44,046 nt of DNA from Candidatus Syntrophosphaera thermopropionivorans (GTDB taxonomy: Bacteria > Cloacimonadota > Cloacimonadia > Cloacimonadales > Cloacimonadaceae): contig NZ_SMOG01000011.1 of assembly GCF_004353895.1 (NCBI RefSeq), positions 1-44,046 of the forward strand, written 5' to 3'. The notes beneath the pieces are model-generated. The model was not told where the DNA came from. It worked only from the letters and a program-made list of their open reading frames with translations, and did not search any database. The translations under genes and the position numbers were made by a program. This document shows positions 23,654-31,984 of the stretch, piece after piece; position 1 is the first letter of the stretch; each line of letters opens with the position of its first letter.

Positions 23654-25387
23654 TTAAAATTGAAGAGGTCTCAGCTCTTGACGAGTTATATATTGACGGA
23701 ATTTAGGTGCAAAGATGCTTCCTGGATTGGATTTTAAGAAATCTCGTGCCATTCTTTGCATCTGTTCCCCATCTTCAGTTAAGCTCAATTTTAACAGTTC
23801 TGCATATTCATTACAGATAGGGTCTTGCCAGCTATGTTCTAAAATAGTTTTAGCCTTTTCTCTTTGATTCAATAAAATAGACCATTCTGCGGCTAAAATG
23901 AGTATCTCCTCATCCTGAGTATTTTCAAAAATGGCTAATAAAGTATCCACACAAGCTGGATTCTGCAGCATCATAAGACGAGTGGCAATAAAGAATTGCT
24001 GTTGTTGAGTTTTATCCAAACCGAGAACAAACATCATCTGATAGACAGCATCATTGACATAAGGACTTTGGGGGAAGCGGATAACGAAATTATTCATCAG
24101 ACTATCGGCTACCTCTATATTTCCTTGAAGCAATTCCAGATTAAAAAGAAGGTAGTCACGAGTTTCTCGTAAAATAGGCTCCTGAATAGAGTTTAGAATT
24201 TTCAAAGCAGATGGATAATCTTCCTGAGTGAGTTTCAACCGAGCCAGAGCCAGGTCAATATTTTGAATCTCATAAGCGTTAGCACAGAATTTTTTTGCTT
24301 CCGTATACCAATATTCTGCCTTTTGCGGATTATGTTCCAGAGCCAAGGTTGTTTCAGCCATCAATTTTCTCGCATTCATATTCACACTTTGACGATAGAT
24401 ATAAGGTCGTTCCGTCATTAAAGAATCAGCTAAAATCTGATTAAGGGTCTCTTGAGTTGCTTCATATCTTCCATTTCTGTAGTGAACCAAAGCCTCTCTT
24501 AAGCGATAGGAATTTTTGGTAAAAGAATCGGAAATAACGCTTTGCAAGTATTGGAAAGCCAGCAACGCAATCTCATCATTTCCAGCATTATATTGTTGTT
24601 CCGCAAAGTTAACCAGACGGTCTTGGGGTAAGGATTTATACACTTCCAAAGCTGTTAAGTATTGTTTCTGAGAAACCAAGATATTGGCATAGAGTTCTTT
24701 AATTACAGGATTAGCACTGCTTTCAGCATAATCCGCTATAGTGGATATACATTCTGGATTCTGATTCAGAATAATCTTACACTGATTGGTAATAAAAAAG
24801 ACATTGGCAGGATTTTTATCCAGAAAAGCCAGATATTCAGACAGGGCAAGGTCAAATAGACTGGCATTTAGAGCAGCATTTGCAATCTCCAGACGGAAAA
24901 GTTCAGGGTCATTTTTTCTTCTTCTTGCTTCTTGATAAATTTGCAAGGAATATTCATAAAATCCTCTTCTTTCAAAATAGGAAGCAAGTAGACGACAAAT
25001 ATTTTGATTATAATTCTGACTGAGTAAATAGGCATCACTTTTCTGTTTTGCCTCATCTGGTTTACCTTGCATAATCAAGAGTAAAATTTCTTGTTCAGTG
25101 GCTTGATTAGCAGGTAATATCCTTCTATACTGTCGTAAGAGATTTTCCGCTTTATCCATTTGCGAGGTCTGAAAATAGATATTGAGTAGTTGAATCACGC
25201 TATTGGAATCGTTAGGATATTTATCCAGAATCTGAAGAAAGACTTGTTCTGCTTCGGCAAATTTTCTCTGTCCCAGAAGCTGGAAGGCTTGTTGAGTGAG
25301 AATATCTCGTTCATTGTATTGAGCAAATAAAGAAAGGAACAAACTCAGGAAAATCAAGATTAAAGATATTTTTTTGCAAGACATCAT
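23654..25387 (-). CDS. exported tetratricopeptide-repeat protein
   Basis: A 577-residue protein with a hydrophobic signal sequence (KKISLILIFLSLFLSLFAQ) and a nearly all-helical body of TPR-type repeats, for example AFQLLGQRKFAEAEQVFLQI and later RLKLTQEDYPSALKIL and LLQGNIEVADSLMNNFV. It probably works in the periplasm as a protein-protein scaffold. Its start overlaps the stop of the upstream DUF4175-like gene (ATGA), so the two are almost certainly translated together and may act together. Function not known. Confidence 0.8.
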   Translation of the reverse strand: MMSCKKISLILIFLSLFLSLFAQYNERDILTQQAFQLLGQRKFAEAEQVFLQILDKYPNDSNSVIQLLNIYFQTSQMDKAENLLRQYRRILPANQATEQEILLLIMQGKPDEAKQKSDAYLLSQNYNQNICRLLASYFERRGFYEYSLQIYQEARRRKNDPELFRLEIANAALNASLFDLALSEYLAFLDKNPANVFFITNQCKIILNQNPECISTIADYAESSANPVIKELYANILVSQKQYLTALEVYKSLPQDRLVNFAEQQYNAGNDEIALLAFQYLQSVISDSFTKNSYRLREALVHYRNGRYEATQETLNQILADSLMTERPYIYRQSVNMNARKLMAETTLALEHNPQKAEYWYTEAKKFCANAYEIQNIDLALARLKLTQEDYPSALKILNSIQEPILRETRDYLLFNLELLQGNIEVADSLMNNFVIRFPQSPYVNDAVYQMMFVLGLDKTQQQQFFIATRLMMLQNPACVDTLLAIFENTQDEEILILAAEWSILLNQREKAKTILEHSWQDPICNEYAELLKLSLTEDGEQMQRMARDFLKSNPGSIFAPKFRQYITRQELRPLQF

Positions 25388-28300
25388 TCGTTGAGTAGTT
25401 TTAAATATTTCAGGATAACTTGTTGATAGGCATGCGGAAAAAGTCTATAGGTATCATCCAGCATTGCTTTACGCCGAAGAGTTTCATAATCTGTTTCCAC
25501 TGCCTGCTGTTTAATTTCTGGATTAGCAGTTTCTCCTTTTCTTTTCTCGGAAAATTCTCGCTTATTTATTGAGCGTTGAGCATCCAAAAGACGAGAAAGA
25601 ATGCGTTCCTGACTTTGGAGAACTTCAGGGGTTAGTTGATTATTTTTCAGTTGTCGGCTTACAGCTTCCACTTCATCAATGATTTGCTGAATGGCATTAC
25701 CCTGTTTTTGTGCTTCGGGACTGTTTTGCAAAGCTCGCTTAAGATTTTCAGCTAATCTTTCTTCTTCAGCTGCAAGTTTTTGCATCTGCTGTTGCATAGC
25801 TGCCCCCATTCTGCCACCTTGTTGCTGTAATTGCATCATAAGTTGTTCGGCAAGCATATTCATAGCCATCTGTTCCTGACCCATTTGTTCCAGCATCTGA
25901 AGCAGAGATTGCATTCCAGAACCACCACCCATTCCAGCAGAAGGATTATTTAAAGTCTGCATCAAATCATAGACCATCAGGTTCAAGCCCTTTTGAATAT
26001 TTTCCAGTTGCTGAGGAATCTGGTAATACTGCAGCTGATTCACACTATTAAAGATTTCCTTAAAACTCCTATCCGTATCACTTAAATCCATATAAAATTT
26101 GGGAGGTATAAACATAGTGACCTGAGGTATACTAAAAAGTTTATTCAAGGACATCTGCATACCTTCATATTCCGCTATAAGGTCTGGAATGATGAGATAA
26201 GGGTCCTGACTATATCTTGCCTTGAGAGATTCATGCTGTTTGGAAAAGATTAACAATTCTCTAATGGCTTTTTGCATAGCATTGACCACTTCCTGTTGAC
26301 TGCTACCACTCATAGCATTCTTCATATCACTTAACCTTTTGGTAAATTGTCGCATCTTTTCCAGGGCTTGAGATTGCGATTGACTGGCAGCGGAACGCTG
26401 ATTCTGTTGTAATTGTTGCTGGCTTTGTTGCAGATTTTGACTTAATTGTCCGTTATTCATTTCCTGCATTAAGTCGTTCAAATCCTGCTTTATCTGTTTA
26501 TCTTTTGAAGGATCCAGCAATTGGTTAGCCTGTTCCATAGCTTCCTTAAGATTGTCCAATTTATCAGCAATATTTTTTTGTTCCTGCGCAAGTTGTTCAT
26601 TACTTTGAGTGGGATCCTGAGTTTTATCCATCAAGGCACTTTGCATCTTTTCCATCTCTTTAGAGATTTGTAATGCTTTATCCAGTGCCTGCTCTTTTTT
26701 TATACTTTCCAAGAGCTGGAGGGTTTGATCTATCTTTTTATTGAAATCCTCCATGGAGAATTTAAGGTTTTCCATTGCTTTGCGGAGGTCTTCCGGTTTC
26801 AGATTTCTTAAAGCCTCATTAACCTTACTCATTGCCTCTCTAAGCTCATCAGTATTTATTTCCTGCATCAATTCTTGTATTCTTTGCATTTTCTGGAGAG
26901 TCTCAGCTGAAAGGGCTTCATTGGCTTTTAGCTTATCTATCAATTGTTGATAGTCTTGAGCTATGTTTTCCACCTGTTCAGTGAGTTTCTCCTGAGTATT
27001 AAGCATCTTTTCCAGCTGTTTAGCATCTTCCCAGCTTATTTTATCCTGTTTCATCAATTCCAGTCTTTTTTTCTCAAAATCTTTTTCCAGATTATGTGCT
27101 TCTTTAAGAGTGGATTGCAAATCCTGCGTTTGTTTATTTTGTAATCGTTCAATTTCTTTATAAATCTCTTCCATAGAGGGAAAGCGTGCTTTATATTTAG
27201 GTGTTTGAGCACTTTGATGGTCAGGAGAATTATCGTATACTTCAGCCCAATAGGTCACATTATCCCCAGGCAGGAGGTTCAGATTATTCATATCAAAATG
27301 ATAGTCGGTGGTAAAGAGTTTAGTATTAATAACCGATTGCAAAATAATAGATTGAGCCGGATGGTCATTAACCTGATAGTGAAGACTCAAATTTTTCAAT
27401 CCAAAATCATCACTCGCTGATATGATTAAAGGAAGCTGCAAACTTTGATCCAGCATAACATCCTGTCCTGGATAAAGGATACGAATTTCAGGCGGATTAT
27501 CAGGAATAATGGATATAGTCTTCTCTTCTGGTTCTGAAGAGCGTCCCAGAATATCATTAAATTCCAGATACCAGGTTTTCGGAGATAAAACTTTTAATCT
27601 GGTAGTAAAATCATTAGCATCAACTTGCTGCAATGTTTGCGTAGTGCCATCAGAGAAATGCATTATGGCTTTATTTATTGGAATATTAGTAGAAATGGAA
27701 AGAATGACTTCCGTATGTTTGAAAGCCTCTATATTGCCATAACTCAGGGTATCACGAACATTTCCTAATCCCGTATAAGCAGGATAATGATAATCTATCA
27801 CCCAGCTTTTAACAAAAGGTTCATCCAGACATTCTACCCTATAAACAGGACTTTTTGCTACTTCATTTTGCACATAATATTCCAGAGTATATTCCAGAGA
27901 AGGGAAAGTATAGGAATAGTTATTCAATCCTAATTCCCTCCAATTTTCATCCCAGCGATAAAATAGCCTGTGATGCAAGCGTGTATCAGGCTCTACTACC
28001 TGGATTACTAATTGCTGACCTCTTCCAAGAGTGATATTTCCAGGAATAACATCAATGGTGGATTTATAGGCAACCGTTTCCGGTGTGATGGCAGCGAATT
28101 GCTTCATTGCATAGCGAAAAGTGTCAGCAGAAAAGCTCCAAACGCTTCCTATTCCAATTAAAAGAAAAAGTATGAGAAACCATAAATCAGCTGGAAAAAG
28201 TTTCGGTAACCTATAAGAAACCGATTTTAACCTTTCTGTTGCTTGTGAGGCAAGCACTTTTAATATGGATTCATCTTCCTTTTGCTGATAGAGTTCATAA

Positions 28301-28605
28301 AGATTTTGATATAGGTCATCCTGATGTTCTGTCTGTTTATCCAGCCAGCGTGCAGTTTGTCCTATGCGATAAAAATGCTTGATCCCCCGATAGAAAATCA
28401 AGATAATTAAAAAGATTAGCCCAAAGCGTAAAATATAGTTCAAATAGATTAAAACCACAGATTGAGCAGATACATTCAACCACACCAGATAGTAGATATG
28501 AATTCCCAGCATAAAAAAAACAATAGCCACTATCAAACAACGCAAAACTACCTGCAGATTGAGATTGAATCTGAACTTCTGAATTTTATTTAAGAACTCA
28601 TTCAT
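25384..28605 (-). CDS. DUF4175-like membrane protein with long coiled coil
   Basis: A 1073-residue protein. Two hydrophobic segments lie near residues 20-75 and a third at about 140-160, followed by a beta-rich periplasmic-type region (about 165-460, with VIPGNITLGRGQQLVIQVVEP) and then a very long Glu/Gln/Lys-rich coiled coil (about 465-780) including poly-Gln tracts. A Met/Gln/Gly-rich stretch follows (GGGSGMQSLLQMLEQMGQEQ). This matches the DUF4175 family of FCB and alpha-proteobacterial membrane proteins, whose role is unknown. The start has AGGG about 8 bases upstream. It is coupled to the TPR protein downstream. The domain limits are judged by eye. Confidence 0.8.
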   Translation of the reverse strand: MNEFLNKIQKFRFNLNLQVVLRCLIVAIVFFMLGIHIYYLVWLNVSAQSVVLIYLNYILRFGLIFLIILIFYRGIKHFYRIGQTARWLDKQTEHQDDLYQNLYELYQQKEDESILKVLASQATERLKSVSYRLPKLFPADLWFLILFLLIGIGSVWSFSADTFRYAMKQFAAITPETVAYKSTIDVIPGNITLGRGQQLVIQVVEPDTRLHHRLFYRWDENWRELGLNNYSYTFPSLEYTLEYYVQNEVAKSPVYRVECLDEPFVKSWVIDYHYPAYTGLGNVRDTLSYGNIEAFKHTEVILSISTNIPINKAIMHFSDGTTQTLQQVDANDFTTRLKVLSPKTWYLEFNDILGRSSEPEEKTISIIPDNPPEIRILYPGQDVMLDQSLQLPLIISASDDFGLKNLSLHYQVNDHPAQSIILQSVINTKLFTTDYHFDMNNLNLLPGDNVTYWAEVYDNSPDHQSAQTPKYKARFPSMEEIYKEIERLQNKQTQDLQSTLKEAHNLEKDFEKKRLELMKQDKISWEDAKQLEKMLNTQEKLTEQVENIAQDYQQLIDKLKANEALSAETLQKMQRIQELMQEINTDELREAMSKVNEALRNLKPEDLRKAMENLKFSMEDFNKKIDQTLQLLESIKKEQALDKALQISKEMEKMQSALMDKTQDPTQSNEQLAQEQKNIADKLDNLKEAMEQANQLLDPSKDKQIKQDLNDLMQEMNNGQLSQNLQQSQQQLQQNQRSAASQSQSQALEKMRQFTKRLSDMKNAMSGSSQQEVVNAMQKAIRELLIFSKQHESLKARYSQDPYLIIPDLIAEYEGMQMSLNKLFSIPQVTMFIPPKFYMDLSDTDRSFKEIFNSVNQLQYYQIPQQLENIQKGLNLMVYDLMQTLNNPSAGMGGGSGMQSLLQMLEQMGQEQMAMNMLAEQLMMQLQQQGGRMGAAMQQQMQKLAAEEERLAENLKRALQNSPEAQKQGNAIQQIIDEVEAVSRQLKNNQLTPEVLQSQERILSRLLDAQRSINKREFSEKRKGETANPEIKQQAVETDYETLRRKAMLDDTYRLFPHAYQQVILKYLKLLNE

Positions 28606-28703
28606 CTATTTTCCCTGTATTTTACAAAGCTTTTGCCTAAACTTTCCTTTTGGTTTAATATAACTTTTCTATAGTAAAATTATCCCTTAGATCCATTTCT
28701 TTT

Positions 28704-29288
28704 TCAGCGATGAACCTCTGGAAGCACTATATCTTCAAGTTTCAGTTTAGGAGTATGATGCACATTATTTTCATCTCTCCAATATTCTATATCTTCTGGA
28801 TTTTTGGATTCTTCCAGCACTACCTGGTCTATAGGAACTCCTAAAGCAATCACCAACGCAATATCTCTATCTTCAGGAAACATAAAATAATAATGCAATT
28901 CCTCTTTTTCTACTGAGCCAAGATTACAGCATCCATATCCTTTTTCTACCGCACTTAAAGTTATACTCTGAGCGGCAATACCTGTATCTATATATTGCAT
29001 ATTGCCTGCATCTTTCGGAAGTAATAGTATTATATAGGCAGCGGGATGTTCACCTTCCTGGGGACCTTTCCAATTTTGCAAAGAACGAGCAAAATGCAAA
29101 TTTGAAAACACAAAATCACATTCCTCTTTTTTATAAACTAAACGGTAGCGCAAAGGCTGTAAATTCCTGGCACTGGAAGAAAGACGTGCCGCATTTACCA
29201 TCTCCAGCAATTCCTCTCTGGATATCCGTTTGCTTTCATCAAAACACCGATAGCTGCGGTTTCTTTTGATTAAGTCAATTAACATCAT
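28704..29288 (-). CDS. nitroreductase-family FMN oxidoreductase
   Basis: A 194-residue flavoprotein of the nitroreductase/FRP fold. FMN-contact motifs are visible: RNRSYRCFDESKRI at the N-terminus, ARLSSSARNLQPLRYRL, and the IAAQSITLSAVEKGYGCCNLG helix. ALGVPID sits near the end. It would reduce nitro, quinone or other substrates with NAD(P)H; the physiological substrate is unknown. Two ATGs (29288, 29285) are possible; AAGGA touches the first, so the second has slightly better spacing. It is divergent from the SDR gene. Confidence 0.88.
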   Translation of the reverse strand: MMLIDLIKRNRSYRCFDESKRISREELLEMVNAARLSSSARNLQPLRYRLVYKKEECDFVFSNLHFARSLQNWKGPQEGEHPAAYIILLLPKDAGNMQYIDTGIAAQSITLSAVEKGYGCCNLGSVEKEELHYYFMFPEDRDIALVIALGVPIDQVVLEESKNPEDIEYWRDENNVHHTPKLKLEDIVLPEVHR

Positions 29289-29439
29289 TCCTTCTTTACT
29301 TCTATTAACATTTTTTTATGCTTTATACTAAGTTTTTCTAATTTTCCTTTCTGTCAAACTTAAATTCCTTCTTTTCCCTTTTTGTCCAATTTTTCCATCA
29401 CTTTCTGATTACTTTTCCCCCATTTTTTAAAAAAATAAT

Positions 29440-29468
29440 TTGCCAAGATAAAAACCAGAAATTATATT
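29440..29468 (+). promoter_or_regulatory. candidate promoter of the SDR gene
   Basis: TTGCCA (29440-29445) and TATATT (29463-29468) at exactly 17 bases, about 48 bases before the ATG, with AAAGGAG as ribosome site. Confidence 0.5.
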
Positions 29469-29516
29469 ATAGATGATATCATACAATATAAGTAGGATAT
29501 TAAAGGAGAAAATAAA

Positions 29517-30281
29517 ATGAACAGACTTAATAACAAAGTTGCCCTTATCACCGGAGCAGCAAAGGGTATGGGAGAAGCAGAAGCTCGCCTTTTTGCTGAA
29601 GAAGGTGCGTCTTTAATTATCACTGATGTAGACTATACCAATCTGGAAAAAGTTGCTTCCGACCTTCAAGCTTTGGGAACGAAAGTGTTGGCTCTTAAAC
29701 ATAATGTGGCTTCTGAAGAGGAGTGGAAAAAGGTTGCCGAAGAAGCGGAAAAAACTTTTGGGAAGGTGGATGTGCTGGTGAATAACGCTGGTATTTTTAG
29801 TGTGAGTGGTGTGGAAGAGACCACTATGGAGATATGGAATAAAGTGATAAGCGTTAATCAAACTGGCACCTGGCTGGGTATGAAGTATATTGTCCCCTTA
29901 ATGAGAAAAGCAGGTGGAGGTTCTATCATCAATATCTCCTCGGTTTACGCTTTAATAGGAACTGGAACCTCAGCTGCTTATCAATCTACTAAAGGAGCTA
30001 TCAGAATTTTAAGTAAAACTGCTGCCATTGAATTTGCGAAGGACAATATCCGGGTTAATACCATATTCCCAGGTGCTATTGCCACTACAATTACGGAAAC
30101 TGCACTGGATAAGCCTTCTAAAATGGAAGAAACTACTTCTGATATAATTCAGATAATCCCTATGAAGCGCATTGGAAAACCCATAGAGGTCGCTTATGGA
30201 GCACTTTATTTAGCCAGTGATGAAAGCTCTTATACCACTGGAGCAGAGCTGGTTATTGATGGTGGATGGACTATCCCATAA
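29517..30281 (+). CDS. short-chain dehydrogenase/reductase, NAD-type
   Basis: A 254-residue classical SDR. The cofactor motif TGAAKGMG is at 12-19, with Asp37 after the second strand favouring NAD(H). NNAG is at 89-92, and the catalytic set is Ser142, Tyr155 and Lys159 (the AAYQSTKGA segment). PGAIATTIT follows and the C-terminus is GAELVIDGGWTIP. It resembles hydroxysteroid/secondary-alcohol dehydrogenases and FabG-like reductases; the substrate cannot be read. AGGAG lies 8 bases before the start. It appears to be a single transcription unit ending at the 30427 terminator. Confidence 0.92.
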   Translation: MNRLNNKVALITGAAKGMGEAEARLFAEEGASLIITDVDYTNLEKVASDLQALGTKVLALKHNVASEEEWKKVAEEAEKTFGKVDVLVNNAGIFSVSGVEETTMEIWNKVISVNQTGTWLGMKYIVPLMRKAGGGSIINISSVYALIGTGTSAAYQSTKGAIRILSKTAAIEFAKDNIRVNTIFPGAIATTITETALDKPSKMEETTSDIIQIIPMKRIGKPIEVAYGALYLASDESSYTTGAELVIDGGWTIP

Positions 30282-30337
30282 TCTTTCTTTCGTCAGATAA
30301 AGAAGAAGAATGTAAGTTCATAAATTATAAGGAATTA

Positions 30338-30391
30338 ATGAAATCAAAACCTCCAAGTATGTTTCAGGTTGGGGAAAGATTAAGAAAGTAA
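30338..30391 (+). CDS. possible 17-residue peptide
   Basis: A tiny open frame, MKSKPPSMFQVGERLRK, between the SDR gene and its terminator, with AAGGA 5 bases before the ATG. Nothing else supports it; chance is the more likely explanation. Confidence 0.15.
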   Translation: MKSKPPSMFQVGERLRK

Positions 30392-30426
30392 TATCGTAAA
30401 ACTATATTGAATTAAGGACTGAATCA

Positions 30427-30466
30427 GGGGATGCAGAATAATTTAGCTGCATCCCCTTCTTTTTTA
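30427..30466 (+). terminator. intrinsic terminator after the SDR gene
   Basis: A perfect 10-base stem GGGGATGCAG/CTGCATCCCC (30427-30436, 30447-30456) with a 10-base loop, followed by TTCTTTTTT. Confidence 0.9.
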
Positions 30467-30532
30467 TATCTATCTCAAATGCAATGTAATTTTTTATTTT
30501 TCAGGTAGTTCGTAACTCATAATTTCCATCAA

Positions 30533-30592
30533 GCGTTAATCACTCGTTAATCAAGTCTTAAATAGTTAACGCTTGATTAACACTTGATTAAG
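30533..30592. repeat. dyad of tandem 11-base repeats
   Basis: GTTAATCA occurs at 30535 and 30546, and its complement TGATTA at 30574 and 30585. Each pair is spaced 11 bases and arranged symmetrically about 30563. The inner arms GTTAATCAAG (30546-30555) and CTTGATTAAC (30572-30581) are perfectly complementary. It lies between convergent genes, so an ordinary operator role is unlikely. Confidence 0.6.
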
Positions 30593-30661
30593 AAGTGATA
30601 CCAAGAGACTATTAAGCAGGAACTGAAATAAGTTATTCAATTAATTGAAAAGAGGTTTACT

Positions 30662-31039
30662 TTAGTTTTCCCATAAACGCCGATTGAATAAAGGAAGAAT
30701 GAAGATAATAGCTGCGATAATATCTATAACAGTCCAGATACCTTTTTTAAATTTAAACATAATAAACGGATTAAATATAAGGGCAGTTAAGATAAACAAA
30801 TATATGAAGATAGACCTCATTTTATAAAGTTTAAAGTGAAGATAAATGAGATAGATGGCTGCAATAAAAACAACAACTCGCAGAAAAATATAAAAAGAAT
30901 ATTCTATATGAAAAATCCCACCAATGACTAAAAGTAAGGCTATGAGTGGACAGATATATATGCTCCATTTCTTTTCCTTCTGACCTTCCTCTTTTCTAAA
31001 CTTCTCAACACGCCAGTTTCCTGATTCTAAGTCCTTCAT
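30662..31039 (-). CDS. small membrane protein, DUF6804-like
   Basis: A 125-residue protein with a charged N-terminal tail (about 25 residues) and four hydrophobic segments (about 27-43, 49-65, 75-92, 102-120). The pattern ALIFNPFI followed by W-x-x-I-D-I-I-A-A resembles the DUF6804 family of small inner-membrane proteins of unknown role. AGGAGG precedes the start. It stands alone, convergent with the SDR unit. Confidence 0.65.
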   Translation of the reverse strand: MKDLESGNWRVEKFRKEEGQKEKKWSIYICPLIALLLVIGGIFHIEYSFYIFLRVVVFIAAIYLIYLHFKLYKMRSIFIYLFILTALIFNPFIMFKFKKGIWTVIDIIAAIIFILPLFNRRLWEN

Positions 31040-31139
31040 TTCCCTCGCCTCCTAATTAAATTTCTTTGCGATATTTATAAAAGATATCCCTATCCCTGTC
31101 AATTATTATTTATCTTTTCAATATTTCCTATGCCACATT

Positions 31140-31418
31140 GGAACTTACTGGTGGAACGATGTCCTCATCGTTTATTGGTGGAACAAGGTCCCCCTTGTTT
31201 CAAACTCCGCAGGATTTTTTTATAAGGGGTCATAAACGTCCCCGTTTATGAAGCTCCGAAGGAGCTTGTTGTTAAAAGGTACTAAAAAGCTAAGATTTAT
31301 ATTCTTTGTCTATATAATAACTAAAGAAAGAAAAGCCTTACAGCTTGGCGAGATGAGGACATCTCACCTCCCCTAGAGAAAAACCTTACGGTTTTCCAGG
31401 CTAGGATATCTCGATCCA
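31140..31418. repeat. modular palindromic repeat cluster, left copy
   Basis: A chain of small perfect hairpins: AACGATG/CATCGTT with loop TCCT (31155-31172), AACAAGG/CCTTGTT with TCCC (31182-31199), TCATAAACG/CGTTTATGA with TCCC (31230-31251), AAGCTCC/GGAGCTT with GAA (31251-31267), GAGATG/CATCTC with AGGA (31350-31365), and AAAACC/GGTTTT with TTAC (31380-31395). A linker of about 65 bases (31268-31330) lies in the middle. The same units in the same order recur at 37982-38500. The right edge cuts into the lysozyme fragment. Confidence 0.9.
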
Positions 31419-31575
31419 GCACTGCATAGGCTTCTTTCTGGGAAATACCACAAACATCCAGATTACGGCCGATACCGATTGTCAATTGGCCTGCAGTATG
31501 GCGGTATGGCTTCAGCCGTAGATACTCATGTATGACTAGCTGAGCTTTTATTTGGTTTATCAATGCTTCGGTCAT
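31321..31575 (-). pseudogene. truncated phage-type lysozyme (GH24) gene
   Basis: The first 57 or so codons (from ATG 31575, with AAGGAG 5 bases upstream) encode the N-terminus of a T4-type muramidase: HEYLRLKPYRHTAGQLTIGI then GRNLDVCGISQKEAYAVLDRDI. Full-length enzymes have about 150 residues. Near 31405 the similarity stops where the palindromic repeat cluster begins, and the remaining codons merely read through repeat hairpins. The catalytic Glu is kept, but the usual Asp of the YRDT motif is His. It would have cut peptidoglycan; it is now dead. Confidence 0.8.
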
Positions 31576-31695
31576 GCTATCTCCTTGTTACAGATGTGAT
31601 CATTGATCCAGAGCCAGGAAAGCAATACCCTGTATGCTGACAAATAAGGATAGGTTAGGATGAGAAAGAAAAAATACTTGACATGGAAACTATGA

Positions 31696-31724
31696 TTGAC
31701 TCGAATGCATTATATTATTATTAA
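31696..31724 (+). promoter_or_regulatory. candidate promoter of the RiPP operon
   Basis: TTGACT (31696-31701) and TATTAA (31719-31724) at 17 bases, about 80 bases before the precursor peptide start. No other candidate with proper spacing is seen between the lysozyme fragment and the peptide. Confidence 0.45.
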
Positions 31725-31805
31725 TAAAATTTGGCACATCAAAGCAGATGCATTTATGGATAAGTAAGTAACTAACTAAAAACAATATTCATTAAAGGAG
31801 ACAAC

Positions 31806-31925
31806 ATGATATTAATAATAAAAAAACCAACTTCTCCGAGTGAAGAGCCTATCAAGGAAAGCTGTGACCGACGGACCCAACGGTGTCCTGAACCGCCACC
31901 TGTTGACCCACCTCCCAATCAATAA
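31806..31925 (+). CDS. putative RiPP precursor peptide (39 residues)
   Basis: A small open frame with a strong ribosome site (AAAGGAG, 5 bases before ATG), 59 bases ahead of the radical SAM maturase and read in the same direction. The N-terminal half starts MILIIKKPTSPSEEP and would be a short leader. The C-terminal half carries the only two cysteines, in CDRRTQRC (residues 20-27), followed by a proline-rich tail (PEPPP, then VDPPPNQ). It contains no aromatic residue and no glycine, so cyclophane-forming or Tyr/Trp chemistry is unlikely. Cysteine thioether (sactipeptide/ranthipeptide-like) or Arg/Pro-side modification is more plausible. I know of no named RiPP family with this motif. Position, ribosome site and neighbours support the call; product and chemistry are inference. 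Confidence 0.7.
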   Translation: MILIIKKPTSPSEEPIKESCDRRTQRCPEPPPVDPPPNQ

Positions 31926-31984
31926 TCATTAGTAGTGTCAGATAATATCCATAAAATGCTCTGCTTTGAAATAAGGAGTTTATA

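Noticed and set aside
31731-31746. Possible sigma54 promoter TGGCAC before the RiPP peptide
   Set aside because: The GG and GC doublets are 9 rather than 10 bases apart and the -12 element is AGCA, not TTGC.
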